A DNA stretch of 64,000 bases from Firmicutes bacterium OM04-13BH (GCA_003481745.1 QULP01000007.1:62356-126355), one strand, 5' to 3'. Shown: positions 16,557 through 25,592, counted from the first letter of the stretch. A program made the numbers and translations. The notes: a model not told the origin generated them from the letters alone.

Positions 16557-18221
16557 ATGCAGATTTATAGTGGAAAAAGTGTATTTAGTGGAATTGCAAT
16601 TGGAAAAATCTGTGTATATCAGAAGAGCGAGCAGCAGGTAAAACGTGTACGTACAGAAGACAGTGAAAAAGAGTGGGCACGTTATAACGAAGCAAAAGAG
16701 AAGGCATTGGATCAGCTTCGTGGTTTATATGAAAAAGCATTAAAAGAAGTCGGTGAAGCAAATGCTGCTATCTTTGAAGTACACCAGATGATGCTTGAGG
16801 ATGATGACTATAATGAGTCCATTGAAAATATTATCCGTACTCAGAAAGTCAATGCCGAATATGCGGTTGCATCGACAAGCGATAATTTTTCTACCATGTT
16901 TTCGTCCATGGATGACGACTACATGAAAGAACGTGCTGCAGACGTAAAAGATATTTCTGAGAGAATCCTTTCCCTGCTTGCAGGCGGAGAAAAAGGCAAA
17001 GTAGTGACGGATGAACCGGTAATTATTGTGGCAGATGACCTTGCACCGTCAGAAACCGTACAGTTAGAAAAAGATAAAGTGCTTTCTTTTGTAACCGTGC
17101 ATGGTTCGGTTAATTCGCATACCGCAATTCTTGCAAGAACCATGGCAATTCCGGCTTTAATTGGAACAGAGATGCCTCTGGATGAACGTGTCGACGGAAA
17201 ATTTGCAGTAGTAGACGGAGTAAATGGAAAAATCTATGTAGAGCCGGATGAAGAGACACTTGCAGAATTAAAAGAACGCCAGAGAGAAGAGTTAGAAAAG
17301 AAAGAACTGCTCTTACAGCTCAAAGGAAAAGAAAATATTACACTTGATGGAAAGAAAATCATGCTGTATGCTAATATTGGAAACATAAAAGATTTAGCAA
17401 CTGTCGTACAGAATGATGCAGGTGGAATCGGACTCTTCAGAAGTGAATTTATTTATCTGGAAAAAGAAGATTATCCGACCGAAGAAGAACAGTTTAAGAT
17501 TTATAAGACTGCAGTTGAGACAATGGCAGGAAAACGTGTGATTATCCGTACGTTAGATATCGGTGCGGATAAACAGTGTGATTATTTCAAAATGGAAAAG
17601 GAAGAAAATCCGGCACTGGGATATCGTGCAATCCGTATCTGCCTGACACAGACCGAAATTTTCAAGACACAGCTTCGTGCGCTGTTTCGTGCAAGTGTGT
17701 ATGGAAATCTTGCGATTATGTACCCGATGATTACAAGTCTTTGGGAAGTAAAACGAATTAAAGAAATCGTAGAAGAAGTAAAAGCAGAACTAACAGCAGA
17801 AGAAATTGAATTTGGAAATCCACAGCAGGGAATTATGATTGAGACACCAGCAGCCGTTATGGTGAGCGGGGAGCTTGCAAAAGAAGTCGATTTCTTTAGT
17901 ATTGGAACAAACGATTTAACACAGTATACACTTGCAATTGACCGTCAGAATCCGAAATTGGATCTGTTTTATAATGCACATCATCCAGCTGTGCTTTCTA
18001 TGATTAAGATGACTGTGGAAAATGCACACAAAGCAGGAATCTGGGCAGGAATCTGTGGAGAACTTGGAGCAGATACCTCTTTGACAAAAGATTTTCTGGC
18101 TATGGGTGTAGATGAACTGTCTGTATCACCGGGAAGCATCCTTCCGATTCGAAAAATCATTCTTGAGACAAATGTTGAAGAATATAAGAGAGGAAATTAT
18201 GCTGACGGAGAAACGTTATGA
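16557..18221 (+). CDS. ptsI: PTS enzyme I (PEP-protein phosphotransferase)
   Basis: Enzyme I takes phosphate from PEP and donates it to HPr. The 554-residue protein has the phospho-His188 in HGSVNSHTAILA, the PEP-binding barrel with LFRSEFIYLE, SIGTNDLTQYTLAIDR, and the active-site Cys in GICGELGAD. The length is normal. Genes for fructose EII and HPr precede it, so this operon encodes the whole phosphorelay. The 3' end overlaps deoR by 23 bases. Confidence 0.95.
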   Translation: MQIYSGKSVFSGIAIGKICVYQKSEQQVKRVRTEDSEKEWARYNEAKEKALDQLRGLYEKALKEVGEANAAIFEVHQMMLEDDDYNESIENIIRTQKVNAEYAVASTSDNFSTMFSSMDDDYMKERAADVKDISERILSLLAGGEKGKVVTDEPVIIVADDLAPSETVQLEKDKVLSFVTVHGSVNSHTAILARTMAIPALIGTEMPLDERVDGKFAVVDGVNGKIYVEPDEETLAELKERQREELEKKELLLQLKGKENITLDGKKIMLYANIGNIKDLATVVQNDAGGIGLFRSEFIYLEKEDYPTEEEQFKIYKTAVETMAGKRVIIRTLDIGADKQCDYFKMEKEENPALGYRAIRICLTQTEIFKTQLRALFRASVYGNLAIMYPMITSLWEVKRIKEIVEEVKAELTAEEIEFGNPQQGIMIETPAAVMVSGELAKEVDFFSIGTNDLTQYTLAIDRQNPKLDLFYNAHHPAVLSMIKMTVENAHKAGIWAGICGELGADTSLTKDFLAMGVDELSVSPGSILPIRKIILETNVEEYKRGNYADGETL

Positions 18222-18942
18222 AGTAATACTGAAATGTCTGAATGAGAAAAACAGTATTACCGTTACAGAATTAAAAGAATTATTTGGAATTTCAGAATCA
18301 ACAATAAGAAGGGATTTAACTGCACTGGATAAAGCCGGAAAACTGGTAAAAGTATTCGGGGGAGCAGTTGCAGTGGATTCCGGATTTACAACCGTTGAGC
18401 CCTCTGTGGCTCAGAAAGCAGGTGTAAATAAAGAAGAAAAAAGCCGGATTGCGCAGTATGCAGCATCTTTGATTTCACCAAATGAGTTTGTTTATTTAGA
18501 TGCCGGAACAACAACCGGACGAATGATTGAATACATAACAGAAAAGAGCGCAGTGTTTGTGACCAATGCTGTCAGTCATGCACAGCGTCTGGCAGCAGAG
18601 GGATTTAAAGTTCATCTGATTGGCGGAGAATTAAAAGGGACAACCGAAGCTGTGGTAGGAAATCAGGCAATCTTAAATATTCAGAGACTGCATTTTTCAA
18701 AAGCCTTTTTTGGTGTAAATGGAATCAGCTTAAGGGCAGGGTTCAGCACTCCGGATTACAGTGAAGCAATGGTAAAACAGACCGCACTGCATCAGGCGAG
18801 AATTGCTTATGTGCTTGCAGATTACTCAAAATTTGGAAATGTCAGTTCCGTGACCTTTGCAAATTTAGAAGAAGCGGATGTGTTGACTGACAGAAAACCA
18901 CCGGAAAGCTTTTCCGGATGTAAAAATATTCTGGTTGTGTAA
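18199..18942 (+). CDS. DeoR-family transcriptional regulator (probable FruR)
   Basis: The 247-residue protein has an N-terminal DeoR winged helix (residues about 1-57, with FGISESTIRRDLTALDKAG) and a C-terminal sugar-phosphate sensor domain with DAGTTTGRMIEYI. Its position at the end of the fru operon suggests it senses fructose-1-phosphate or FBP and controls the promoter at 13188-13229. The start at 18199 follows AGAGGAAATT; an open frame extends upstream inside ptsI but does not match the family. Expression is probably coupled to ptsI by overlap. Confidence 0.88.
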   Translation: MLTEKRYEVILKCLNEKNSITVTELKELFGISESTIRRDLTALDKAGKLVKVFGGAVAVDSGFTTVEPSVAQKAGVNKEEKSRIAQYAASLISPNEFVYLDAGTTTGRMIEYITEKSAVFVTNAVSHAQRLAAEGFKVHLIGGELKGTTEAVVGNQAILNIQRLHFSKAFFGVNGISLRAGFSTPDYSEAMVKQTALHQARIAYVLADYSKFGNVSSVTFANLEEADVLTDRKPPESFSGCKNILVV

Positions 18943-19025
18943 ATTTACGTTGTTTTTACAACCCAAATCAGTTATTATATTAAGTAGAAGAATTAATTAA
19001 GAAAAAGATTTGGGGGTGGTAAAAA

Positions 19026-19469
19026 ATGGAGCGTTATGATGTATTTCATGATATTCTTGTGAATTTATTTCAGGAGATTATGGATATCGAAGAAAAAGCC
19101 CTGATTACCGCTGAATTTAAAAATATATCCGTGAATGATATGCATATCATTGAGGCAATTGGAACAGGAGAACCGAAAAATATGTCAACTGTGGCAAAGC
19201 TGATGTCCGTTACAGTTGGAACGCTTACAATTGCGATTAATAATCTGGTAAAAAAAGGTTATGTAAGCAGAGTCAGAAGTGAAGAGGACAGAAGAGTCGT
19301 GTTGATTTTCCTGACTGAAAAAGGAAAACGGGCGTATCAGCATCATCGGGAGTTTCATGATGGAATGGTAAAAGCACTGGTGGAAGGTCTGGATGAAGGG
19401 CAGCAGAAGATTCTTGTGAAATCTTTACTGAATTTGAGAACGTTTTTTGATTCTTATAAAAAAGATTGA
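19026..19469 (+). CDS. MarR-family regulator resembling FabT
   Basis: The 147-residue winged-helix protein matches the MarR fold. The segment MHIIEAIGTGEP followed by MSTVAKLMSVTVGTLTIAI and RSEEDRRVVLIFLTEKG resembles FabT, the fatty-acid synthesis repressor of Firmicutes. Unlike typical FabT genes it is not followed by fabH, acpP or fabK; it stands alone between fru genes and a terminator. A 9-base inverted repeat (ACCCAAATC 18961-18969, GATTTGGGG 19007-19015) sits in its 5' region and reaches into the ribosome binding site. Confidence 0.75.
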   Translation: MERYDVFHDILVNLFQEIMDIEEKALITAEFKNISVNDMHIIEAIGTGEPKNMSTVAKLMSVTVGTLTIAINNLVKKGYVSRVRSEEDRRVVLIFLTEKGKRAYQHHREFHDGMVKALVEGLDEGQQKILVKSLLNLRTFFDSYKKD

Positions 19470-19505
19470 GTGTACAGAAATTTTGTACACCCAATCTTTT
19501 TTTGC
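19461..19505. terminator. Bidirectional terminator between MarR and DUF885 genes
   Basis: AAAGATTGAGTGTACA pairs with TGTACACCCAATCTTT around a short AT-rich loop, with A- and T-runs outside. It serves both the plus-strand MarR gene, whose stop codon lies inside the left arm, and the converging minus-strand gene. Confidence 0.9.
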
Positions 19506-19508
19506 TTT

Positions 19509-21263
19509 TTAATAGTTTTCCAGTACATACTTTTCTATAACCGGAAACGGAGCAGGTCCAGTTTCTAATACAAATCGGTGAAATTCTTTTTTATCAAATT
19601 TATCACCGGCTTTTTTTTCAGCCAAGTCTCTTAAATCCATAAAATTCAGATATCCCAGATAGTATTTTAAATAATTGGCAGGATTTTCAATGATGTATTG
19701 GTAAATTTCCTTGCAGGTATCATCAGAAGCAATGCCGAATCCATGCAAAGACTGTGTAACCTGAGCTAAGGTCCAGCCGTATTCATGGATTTTAATATCG
19801 AGTAGAGAATACAGGCAGAGACTGATGGAGCGGTTTTGCCATAAAAGCTGTAAAAGTTCTGGTTCGACTTTAAAATAGGAGGCGGCATAGCCGTAGGAAA
19901 TGGATTCGACATAAGTCGCCCAGCCTTCAATATAGCCACTGCATCCGAGTAGATTTCGGATAGGAGCAGGATTTTGATTTCCATAATATAAAGTTTGATA
20001 GAGGTGTCCCGGAAAGCCTTCATGGGCAAGTGTGGTAAAGAGTTCGGCAGGATTTACCTGTGAACTTCGATTGATATAAATGGTATTTGGACTTAAGGTA
20101 TCCGCAGGTGGAGTCAGATAAAAAGCGGGGCTGGAAAATTCTTCCATTGAGGTGGGAACATATTTCACTTCGTACTTGGGACTGTCTAAATCAGGAAAAT
20201 CCGTCTGCATGGCTTTGTTTAGATAGGAAAGCATTTCTTCTGGTGTAGCAGAAAGAGAAAAAACAGAAAGATTTTGTGCAAGGGATGGATTTTGGGAGAG
20301 CAGAGTCTGCATCTGGCGGTAATCAAGGGCAAGCTGGGTAAAAAGCCGTTCTTCGATTTCGTTGGTACTGCGAAAATCTCCGACCTGACTTTGAATCAGA
20401 TAGTGATAATAGGCAGTACCATCTGGAAAACCGGCAAGTCCTCTGTTATTTTTTCCACTGCCTTTTAGAGCAGAAAGCTTTTCTGAAAGTGATTGATAGG
20501 AAGGAATCACGCAGGTATGGATTAATTTTTCATGGAGGCTTAGATAGGAATCTGCCTGTTTTTTGGTAAGTGTATCAGCATTTTGAAGTGAATTAATCTT
20601 ATCTTTAAAAGCAGAAGCAAGATAATCCGAGGAGAGCATGGTCTGACACTGTGTAAGCAGGCGCTCCAAAGAAGCATCACTCATAAAGAGTCCATGTTTC
20701 GCTTTTTGAGATTCAAATTCTGCCAGTTCGTTATAATAGTCGGGGAGGCAGGAGAGCAGAGAAAAATAGTCTTTGATATCGTTTCCTGTGCGGAAGGTGT
20801 ATTCGGCAAGCAGAATCGGAAGCTGGGAAGAAATTCCGAGATGAGGACTTAAGGGTTCTTGAAGCCAGAAAAAGTTTTCACCGGAAAGCTGCGTGGAAAA
20901 TTCCAGAGAGAGAATATCATAAGTCAGCTGGTTTTCTTTGGAAAGTTTTTGGTAGTGAAAGTTTTTCAGGCGTTTTTGATTGGATTTTAATTTAGAAAAT
21001 GAATTAGAATGAGCTTTTTCGTTCATTGAGCCAAGACTGATTTTATAATCCTTGATTCCAAATTTCTCGGGATGTGCAAGCGTATAATGCAGATTTAAAG
21101 TATTAGAAGAAAGTTCGGAAGTAAAAATAGAATCGGTAAAGTGTTCAAACTGTTTGTTTTTCAGAGTGGGTTCGATTTTTTTCAAAAAGATGATAGAAAA
21201 AACAAGAAAGAAGCAAAAAATGAAAATCAAGATTCGATATTTGTTATGTAGGAAATTTTTCAA
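19509..21263 (-). CDS. DUF885-family membrane-anchored putative metallopeptidase
   Basis: The 584-residue protein starts with a short positive segment and one hydrophobic helix (residues about 8-27) without a clear cleavage site, so it is probably anchored with the rest outside. The HEGFPGH motif is the signature of the DUF885 family, which has a gluzincin-like zinc site; Glu and His further on (GYIEGWATYVE) fit the third ligand region. Substrate is unknown. The start codon appears to be TTG at 21261-21263 preceded by GAGGA. It is a single-gene unit. Confidence 0.8.
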   Translation of the reverse strand: MKNFLHNKYRILIFIFCFFLVFSIIFLKKIEPTLKNKQFEHFTDSIFTSELSSNTLNLHYTLAHPEKFGIKDYKISLGSMNEKAHSNSFSKLKSNQKRLKNFHYQKLSKENQLTYDILSLEFSTQLSGENFFWLQEPLSPHLGISSQLPILLAEYTFRTGNDIKDYFSLLSCLPDYYNELAEFESQKAKHGLFMSDASLERLLTQCQTMLSSDYLASAFKDKINSLQNADTLTKKQADSYLSLHEKLIHTCVIPSYQSLSEKLSALKGSGKNNRGLAGFPDGTAYYHYLIQSQVGDFRSTNEIEERLFTQLALDYRQMQTLLSQNPSLAQNLSVFSLSATPEEMLSYLNKAMQTDFPDLDSPKYEVKYVPTSMEEFSSPAFYLTPPADTLSPNTIYINRSSQVNPAELFTTLAHEGFPGHLYQTLYYGNQNPAPIRNLLGCSGYIEGWATYVESISYGYAASYFKVEPELLQLLWQNRSISLCLYSLLDIKIHEYGWTLAQVTQSLHGFGIASDDTCKEIYQYIIENPANYLKYYLGYLNFMDLRDLAEKKAGDKFDKKEFHRFVLETGPAPFPVIEKYVLENY

Positions 21264-21336
21264 AGAACTGTCCTCTTAAAGCTTGAGAATTCTTTATTAG
21301 TTTATGAAAAAAATGAAAGAGTATGAATGCAGATAA

Positions 21337-21412
21337 ACATTCCCCTGCTTCAAGTGCGCAGATCGCGAAGCGACTGCGTTCATGAGCAAGTAGCGAAGCG
21401 GATTGCGAATGT
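21337..21412. repeat. Nested palindromic hairpin element
   Basis: An inner hairpin has CGCAG-TCGC arms (21357-21366) and GCGA-CTGCG arms (21370-21378) around GAA, with one bulged base. An outer pair ACATTC (21337-21342) and GAATGT (21407-21412) encloses it. The GC-rich composition differs from the AT-rich flanks. It lies in the 258-base divergent gap between the DUF885 and lipoprotein genes, in a position typical of REP-like elements. Confidence 0.55.
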
Positions 21413-21521
21413 CCGCTTTACCAAATACAGAAAAATTGGAAAAAGCCTCTGCTGGAAAAAGGCAGAGACTTGTGATAAGCTAATGAAGAAGTGAACTCTA
21501 AAATAAGGGAGGAAATGCAAG

Positions 21522-22796
21522 GTGAAAAAGAAGATGCTGGTTTTATTTCTGGCAGTGGGAATGATACTTGGAGGATGCCAGAACACACAGGAAAAACCAC
21601 AGACCGGAAAGGGAGAAGAAACATCACGGGACGAAACGGAAGACACGCCAGAAGAAGAGAAGAACTATGATGTAAAACTGTCGAAAAACTTATATGATTT
21701 TGAATTTGCAATAAATGATACGGTTTTTCATTTGCCGCAGGCACTGGATGATTGGAAGGAGACTGGATGGTCTTATGAGCGTGCCGAGTCGGAAGAAATG
21801 CTGGATGGTGATTCGTTTTTGGAGGGGGAGACATTAAAGAACGAGGAAAAAGAACTGATTGTGGATATTGTGAATCTGGATGGAGAAAAACAGCAGCTTG
21901 GCGCATGCAGTGTTGGGGGAGTGACACTGGAAAATACGGATAAGGATAATATGGTTTATCAACTGCCTGGAAAAATCACAGTGGGAGAATCCACATTAGA
22001 TGATGTTTTAGATGCGTATGGAGACCCGGATGACCAGTATGAGGAAAAAGACTGGGTTTATGTAACCTATGAATATGGAATTTATAAGAAAGCGGATTTG
22101 GTATTTGACATTGAAGATGAAGTCCTTGAAAAAGCAGTGCTGAAAAATTACAGGGATTCTGAACCGGAAGAAACCAGCAAAGACGTGCCAAAAGAAGTGA
22201 GTGACTATCAGGCTCCGGAAGCTTTTTCAGAGAATCCACTGGATTTTATCGTGCAGTTTGATGGAGATTTTTATCAGCTTCCGGCACCGGTTTCTGAATT
22301 TATCAAAAACGGATGGAAAATCGATGAAGAAGGTTCCGATACTTCGGTAAAGGCAGGACGCCATGGCTATGTAACATTGGAAAAAGACGGACAGACGTTA
22401 TATGGTGTTGTGAATAATTACTCTAAGAGTGCAGTTCCGATTAAAAATAGTTTTCTTACCAATCTGCATGGAGATTTTGATGTGACAAAAGTGCCGATTC
22501 AGATTTACAGAGGGATTACGCTTGGAATGAATGAAGAAAGTATGAAAGAAGCGTTATCGGATGCAAAATATGAAACAAAAGAGGACGAAGAAGGAGTTTC
22601 TTATTATCTTTATGCAGATGAAGAAAAACGGGATTATGTGCGGATTTTTGTAGATAAAAATTTAAAATTGGTGCGTGAAATTGAGCTGAGTAACAGTCCG
22701 GAAGGACTGGAAGAGAAAATGTTATCGGAAGAGGATGAAAAAAGTGTAGAGGCTTCTGCAATGTCAGGCAGTGATACTCTTCCGGAACAGGAATAA
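21522..22796 (+). CDS. Lipoprotein with internally duplicated domain
   Basis: I do not recognise a named family. The 424-residue protein starts at GTG after GGGAGG and has a signal peptide ending in the lipobox LGGC (Cys19), followed by a charged linker. Two similar units follow, about residues 60-210 and 235-390. Each opens with a strand of the form D-F-x-x-x-x-x-x-x-F/Y-x-LP (FAINDTVFHLPQAL and VQFDGDFYQLPAPV), then a GW motif (KETGWSYE, KNGWKID). Both end with a short small-residue strand and a V-x-x-G-x-T/S-L region. Acidic, surface-exposed. Function unknown; it is 25 bases upstream of trxB. Confidence 0.75.
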   Translation: MKKKMLVLFLAVGMILGGCQNTQEKPQTGKGEETSRDETEDTPEEEKNYDVKLSKNLYDFEFAINDTVFHLPQALDDWKETGWSYERAESEEMLDGDSFLEGETLKNEEKELIVDIVNLDGEKQQLGACSVGGVTLENTDKDNMVYQLPGKITVGESTLDDVLDAYGDPDDQYEEKDWVYVTYEYGIYKKADLVFDIEDEVLEKAVLKNYRDSEPEETSKDVPKEVSDYQAPEAFSENPLDFIVQFDGDFYQLPAPVSEFIKNGWKIDEEGSDTSVKAGRHGYVTLEKDGQTLYGVVNNYSKSAVPIKNSFLTNLHGDFDVTKVPIQIYRGITLGMNEESMKEALSDAKYETKEDEEGVSYYLYADEEKRDYVRIFVDKNLKLVREIELSNSPEGLEEKMLSEEDEKSVEASAMSGSDTLPEQE

Positions 22797-22821
22797 ATTC
22801 AAGAAAGAAGAGATAACAGGT

Positions 22822-23748
22822 ATGGAAGAAAAAATTTATGATATGGTAATTATCGGAGCAGGTCCGGCAGGAATGAGTGCGGCGGTTTATGCAAAGCGTG
22901 CAGAGTTTTCTGTGCTGGTGATTGAGAGAGATTTTGCAAGCGGTGGACAGATTGTAAAAACCTATGAGGTGGATAACTATCTGGGGCTGCCGGGAATCGG
23001 CGGATATGAGCTGGGTGAAAAATTCCGGGAACACGTAGATAAATTTGAAGTTCCGTTTGTAAGAGATAAAGTACAGGAAATTCAGTTAGATGGAAAGCTT
23101 AAAAAAGTAATCACGAGAAAGGGAGAATATCTTGCTAAGACTGTGATTCTTGCAGGAGGATCAAGCCCGAGGCTGCTTGAAATTCCTGGAGAAGAAGAAT
23201 TTCAGGGAATGGGTGTTTCCTATTGTGCAACCTGTGACGGTGCATTTTTCAGAGAGCGGGTGACAGCAGTAATCGGAGGCGGAGATTCAGCAGTGGAAGA
23301 TGTGATTTTCCTTTCACGCATTTGTAAAAAAGTGTACATGATTCACAGGAGAGATTCGTTAAAAGCATCCAAATCTCTGCAGTCAGTCCTTGATAAACTT
23401 GAAAATGTTGAGATTTTGTGGGATACTGTAGCAGAAGCGATAAAGGGAAACAGTGAGGTAGAAACACTTCAGATAAAGAATCAGAAGACTCAGGAAAAAC
23501 GTGAGCTTTCGGTAGATGGAGTGTTTGTTGCAGTTGGAGCAGTTCCGAATACCAAAGAATTTCAGAACTTGATTCAACTCGACGAAGCAGGCTATATCGC
23601 AGCGGAGGAAGATTGTAGAACCAATGTTGCGGGAATTTATGCAGCAGGAGATATCCGGACAAAGGCACTGCGCCAGGTGGTGACAGCGGTTTCAGATGGC
23701 GCAAATGCAGTTTACAGTGCGCAGAAATATCTATCTGAACTTGCATAA
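22822..23748 (+). CDS. trxB: Thioredoxin reductase-like flavoprotein
   Basis: The 308-residue protein has an FAD-binding GxGxxG (IIGAGPAGMSAA, residues 10-21), the redox pair Cys135 and Cys138 in SYCATCDG, an NAD(P)H-binding GGGDSAVED, and the C-terminal AAGDIRTKALRQVVTA. It transfers electrons from NAD(P)H or reduced ferredoxin to thioredoxin. The in-frame extension upstream to 22771 overlaps the lipoprotein gene; ATG 22822 matches the family N-terminus. No thioredoxin gene is adjacent. Confidence 0.93.
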   Translation: MEEKIYDMVIIGAGPAGMSAAVYAKRAEFSVLVIERDFASGGQIVKTYEVDNYLGLPGIGGYELGEKFREHVDKFEVPFVRDKVQEIQLDGKLKKVITRKGEYLAKTVILAGGSSPRLLEIPGEEEFQGMGVSYCATCDGAFFRERVTAVIGGGDSAVEDVIFLSRICKKVYMIHRRDSLKASKSLQSVLDKLENVEILWDTVAEAIKGNSEVETLQIKNQKTQEKRELSVDGVFVAVGAVPNTKEFQNLIQLDEAGYIAAEEDCRTNVAGIYAAGDIRTKALRQVVTAVSDGANAVYSAQKYLSELA

Positions 23749-23806
23749 GGGACAGGGAAACACATAATAACACATGGCAAAAAGAGGATTAAGGAGGAAC
23801 TTTTTG

Positions 23807-25090
23807 ATGAAAAACACAAAAGTACTGGTAGAAGAACTGGAACAGGGAAAATATGACAGCGTTCTCTTAGATTTATATGTGGATGCGGAAAAACTGGACT
23901 ATCAGAGAAAACGTTATATTGAGACAATCAAAAAATATGAGGAAACATTCGGAGAAGGCGAAGTGGAAATCTATAGCGCTCCGGGAAGAAGTGAAGTAGG
24001 TGGAAACCATACAGACCATCAACATGGAATGGTACTTGCAACTTCTATCAATCTGGATGCACTCGCAGTAGTAGGAGCTTCAAAAGATGAAAATATTCAT
24101 GTAATGTCTGAAGGATATGACATGGTGGATGTTGAGATTGATGATTTAGAAGCCAGACATGAAGAAGAAGGAACAACTGCTGCTTTAATCCGTGGTGTAA
24201 CCGCAGATTTAAAAGGAAAGGGTTATGAAGTAAAAGGATTTCAGGCTTACGTAACCAGCGATGTATTGATTGGTGCAGGACTTTCATCCTCAGCAGCTTT
24301 TGAAGTAATCGTGGGAACCATTCTTTCCGGTATGTTTAATGACGGAAAAATTGACCCGGTAGTGATTGCACAGTCCGGTCAGTTTGCAGAAAATGTATAC
24401 TTTGGCAAGCCATGCGGACTGATGGACCAGATGGCATGTTCCGTTGGTGGTATGATTCATATTGATTTTAAAAATCCGGAAGAGCCGGTAGTAGAAAAAG
24501 TACCATCTGATTTTGAAGCTTATCAGTACAGCTTATGTATTGTAGATACAAAAGCATCTCATGCAGATTTGACAGATGATTATGCACAGATTCCGGCAGA
24601 TATGAAAAAAGTAGCGAAATTTTTTAAAAAGAATTTTTTAAGAGAAGTTCCGGAAGAAGAATTTTATAACCAGATTTCTGCAATGCGTGGTCTGTTAGGA
24701 GACCGTCCGGTGCTTCGTGCGATTCATTTTATAGAAGAAGAAACCAGAGTACAGAAAGAAGTGGATTCTTTAAAAGCAGGAGACTTCAAAGAATTTCTTG
24801 AACTGGTAAAAGAATCCGGTAACTCTTCTTTTAAATATCTTCAGAATGTATATACTACAAATGACTTAAATCAGCAGGCCGTTTCTGTTGCACTCGCAGG
24901 AAGTGAGAGAATTTTAGGAAAACATGGCGTGTGCAGAGTACATGGTGGTGGATTTGCCGGAACAATTCAGGCATTCGTAGAAAATGATTTCGTAGAAGAG
25001 TATAAGAGAAGAATGGACAAAGTATTTGGACATGGTTCTTGTCAGGTATTAAAAGTACGTCAAAAAGGCGGGGTAAAAGTTCTCGGATAA
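23807..25090 (+). CDS. galK: Galactokinase family protein
   Basis: This is a 427-residue GHMP kinase. The galactokinase signature near residue 55 reads APGRSEVGGNHTDHQHG (GxNHTDH instead of the common GEHTDY). The ATP-binding GHMP loop is LIGAGLSSSAAFEV and the C-terminal motif is RVHGGGFAGTIQAF. The GLMDQMAC stretch also fits galactokinase. It is inferred to make galactose-1-phosphate. galT and galE are not beside it. AAGGAGG at 23791-23797 selects the ATG at 23807. Confidence 0.88.
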   Translation: MKNTKVLVEELEQGKYDSVLLDLYVDAEKLDYQRKRYIETIKKYEETFGEGEVEIYSAPGRSEVGGNHTDHQHGMVLATSINLDALAVVGASKDENIHVMSEGYDMVDVEIDDLEARHEEEGTTAALIRGVTADLKGKGYEVKGFQAYVTSDVLIGAGLSSSAAFEVIVGTILSGMFNDGKIDPVVIAQSGQFAENVYFGKPCGLMDQMACSVGGMIHIDFKNPEEPVVEKVPSDFEAYQYSLCIVDTKASHADLTDDYAQIPADMKKVAKFFKKNFLREVPEEEFYNQISAMRGLLGDRPVLRAIHFIEEETRVQKEVDSLKAGDFKEFLELVKESGNSSFKYLQNVYTTNDLNQQAVSVALAGSERILGKHGVCRVHGGGFAGTIQAFVENDFVEEYKRRMDKVFGHGSCQVLKVRQKGGVKVLG

Positions 25091-25176
25091 GAAATATAAT
25101 TTTCAGAATATTCACGGAAAAAAAGTGCACAAAAGATTTTAAAAAGTGGTCAAAATCACGAAAAATACGGAAAAAG

Positions 25177-25346
25177 TTATCCACATTTTATTGTGGATAA
25201 AAGGCTGTAAAATCAAGTTATCCACAAAGTTATCCACATTCGTGTGGAAAATGTGGATAACTTTTTTGATTTACATAAGATTCGAGCCAAACAGACGTTT
25301 TGTGCATAAGTTATAAAAGTGGATTTGTGGATAACTTTGTGGACAA
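25177..25346. promoter_or_regulatory. Cluster of DnaA boxes
   Basis: Perfect TTATCCACA boxes lie at 25177-25185, 25218-25226 and 25230-25238 on the plus strand. Perfect minus-strand copies lie at 25192-25200, 25252-25260 and 25326-25334. One-mismatch copies are at 25243-25251 and 25338-25346. Six exact 9-mers in 158 bases is far above chance. An AT-rich stretch (about 25360-25470) follows. No dnaA, dnaN, rpmH or gyrase gene is nearby, so this is either a DnaA-titrating or regulatory site, or an origin-like element away from dnaA. Confidence 0.85.
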
Positions 25347-25465
25347 AAAAATCACGAGAGTCAAATTCAATTATTGGGGAATAAATACTTAAATTGTATG
25401 AAATCATGAGAAAACTAAATATAATATCAGAAAATAATGAAATTCTATAAAACTTCATAAAGGAC

Positions 25466-25512
25466 ACAAAAAAACACCGTCCCCGCAGTATCAAGTCTCT
25501 GCAAAAACAGTG
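25466..25512 (-). terminator. Terminator of tRNA-Lys
   Basis: Read on the minus strand, CACTGT and TTTTGCAG pair with CTGCGGGG and ACGGTG (several G-U pairs) around a 10-base loop, followed by seven T. It begins about 8 bases after the tRNA 3' end. Confidence 0.7.
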
Positions 25513-25519
25513 CTTTTAG

Positions 25520-25592
25520 TGCGCCTTCAGGGACTCGAACCCTGGACAAATAGATTAAGAGTCTACTGCTCTACCAACTGAGCTAAAAGCGC
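25520..25592 (-). tRNA. tRNA-Lys (anticodon CTT)
   Basis: The 73-base gene folds into a full cloverleaf on the minus strand. The acceptor stem GCGCTTT pairs with AAGGCGC (one G-U), the D arm is GCTC/GAGC, the anticodon stem GTAGA/TCTAT holds the loop CTCTTAA with anticodon CTT, and the T arm is CAGGG-TTCGAGT-CCCTG. The discriminator base is A. CCA is not encoded. It decodes AAG. Confidence 0.97.

Noticed and set aside
25091..25519. Calling this region the chromosomal origin
   Set aside because: The DnaA boxes and AT-rich stretch are suggestive, but no dnaA, dnaN or rpmH is nearby and no skew calculation was possible; it is kept as a DnaA-box cluster only.
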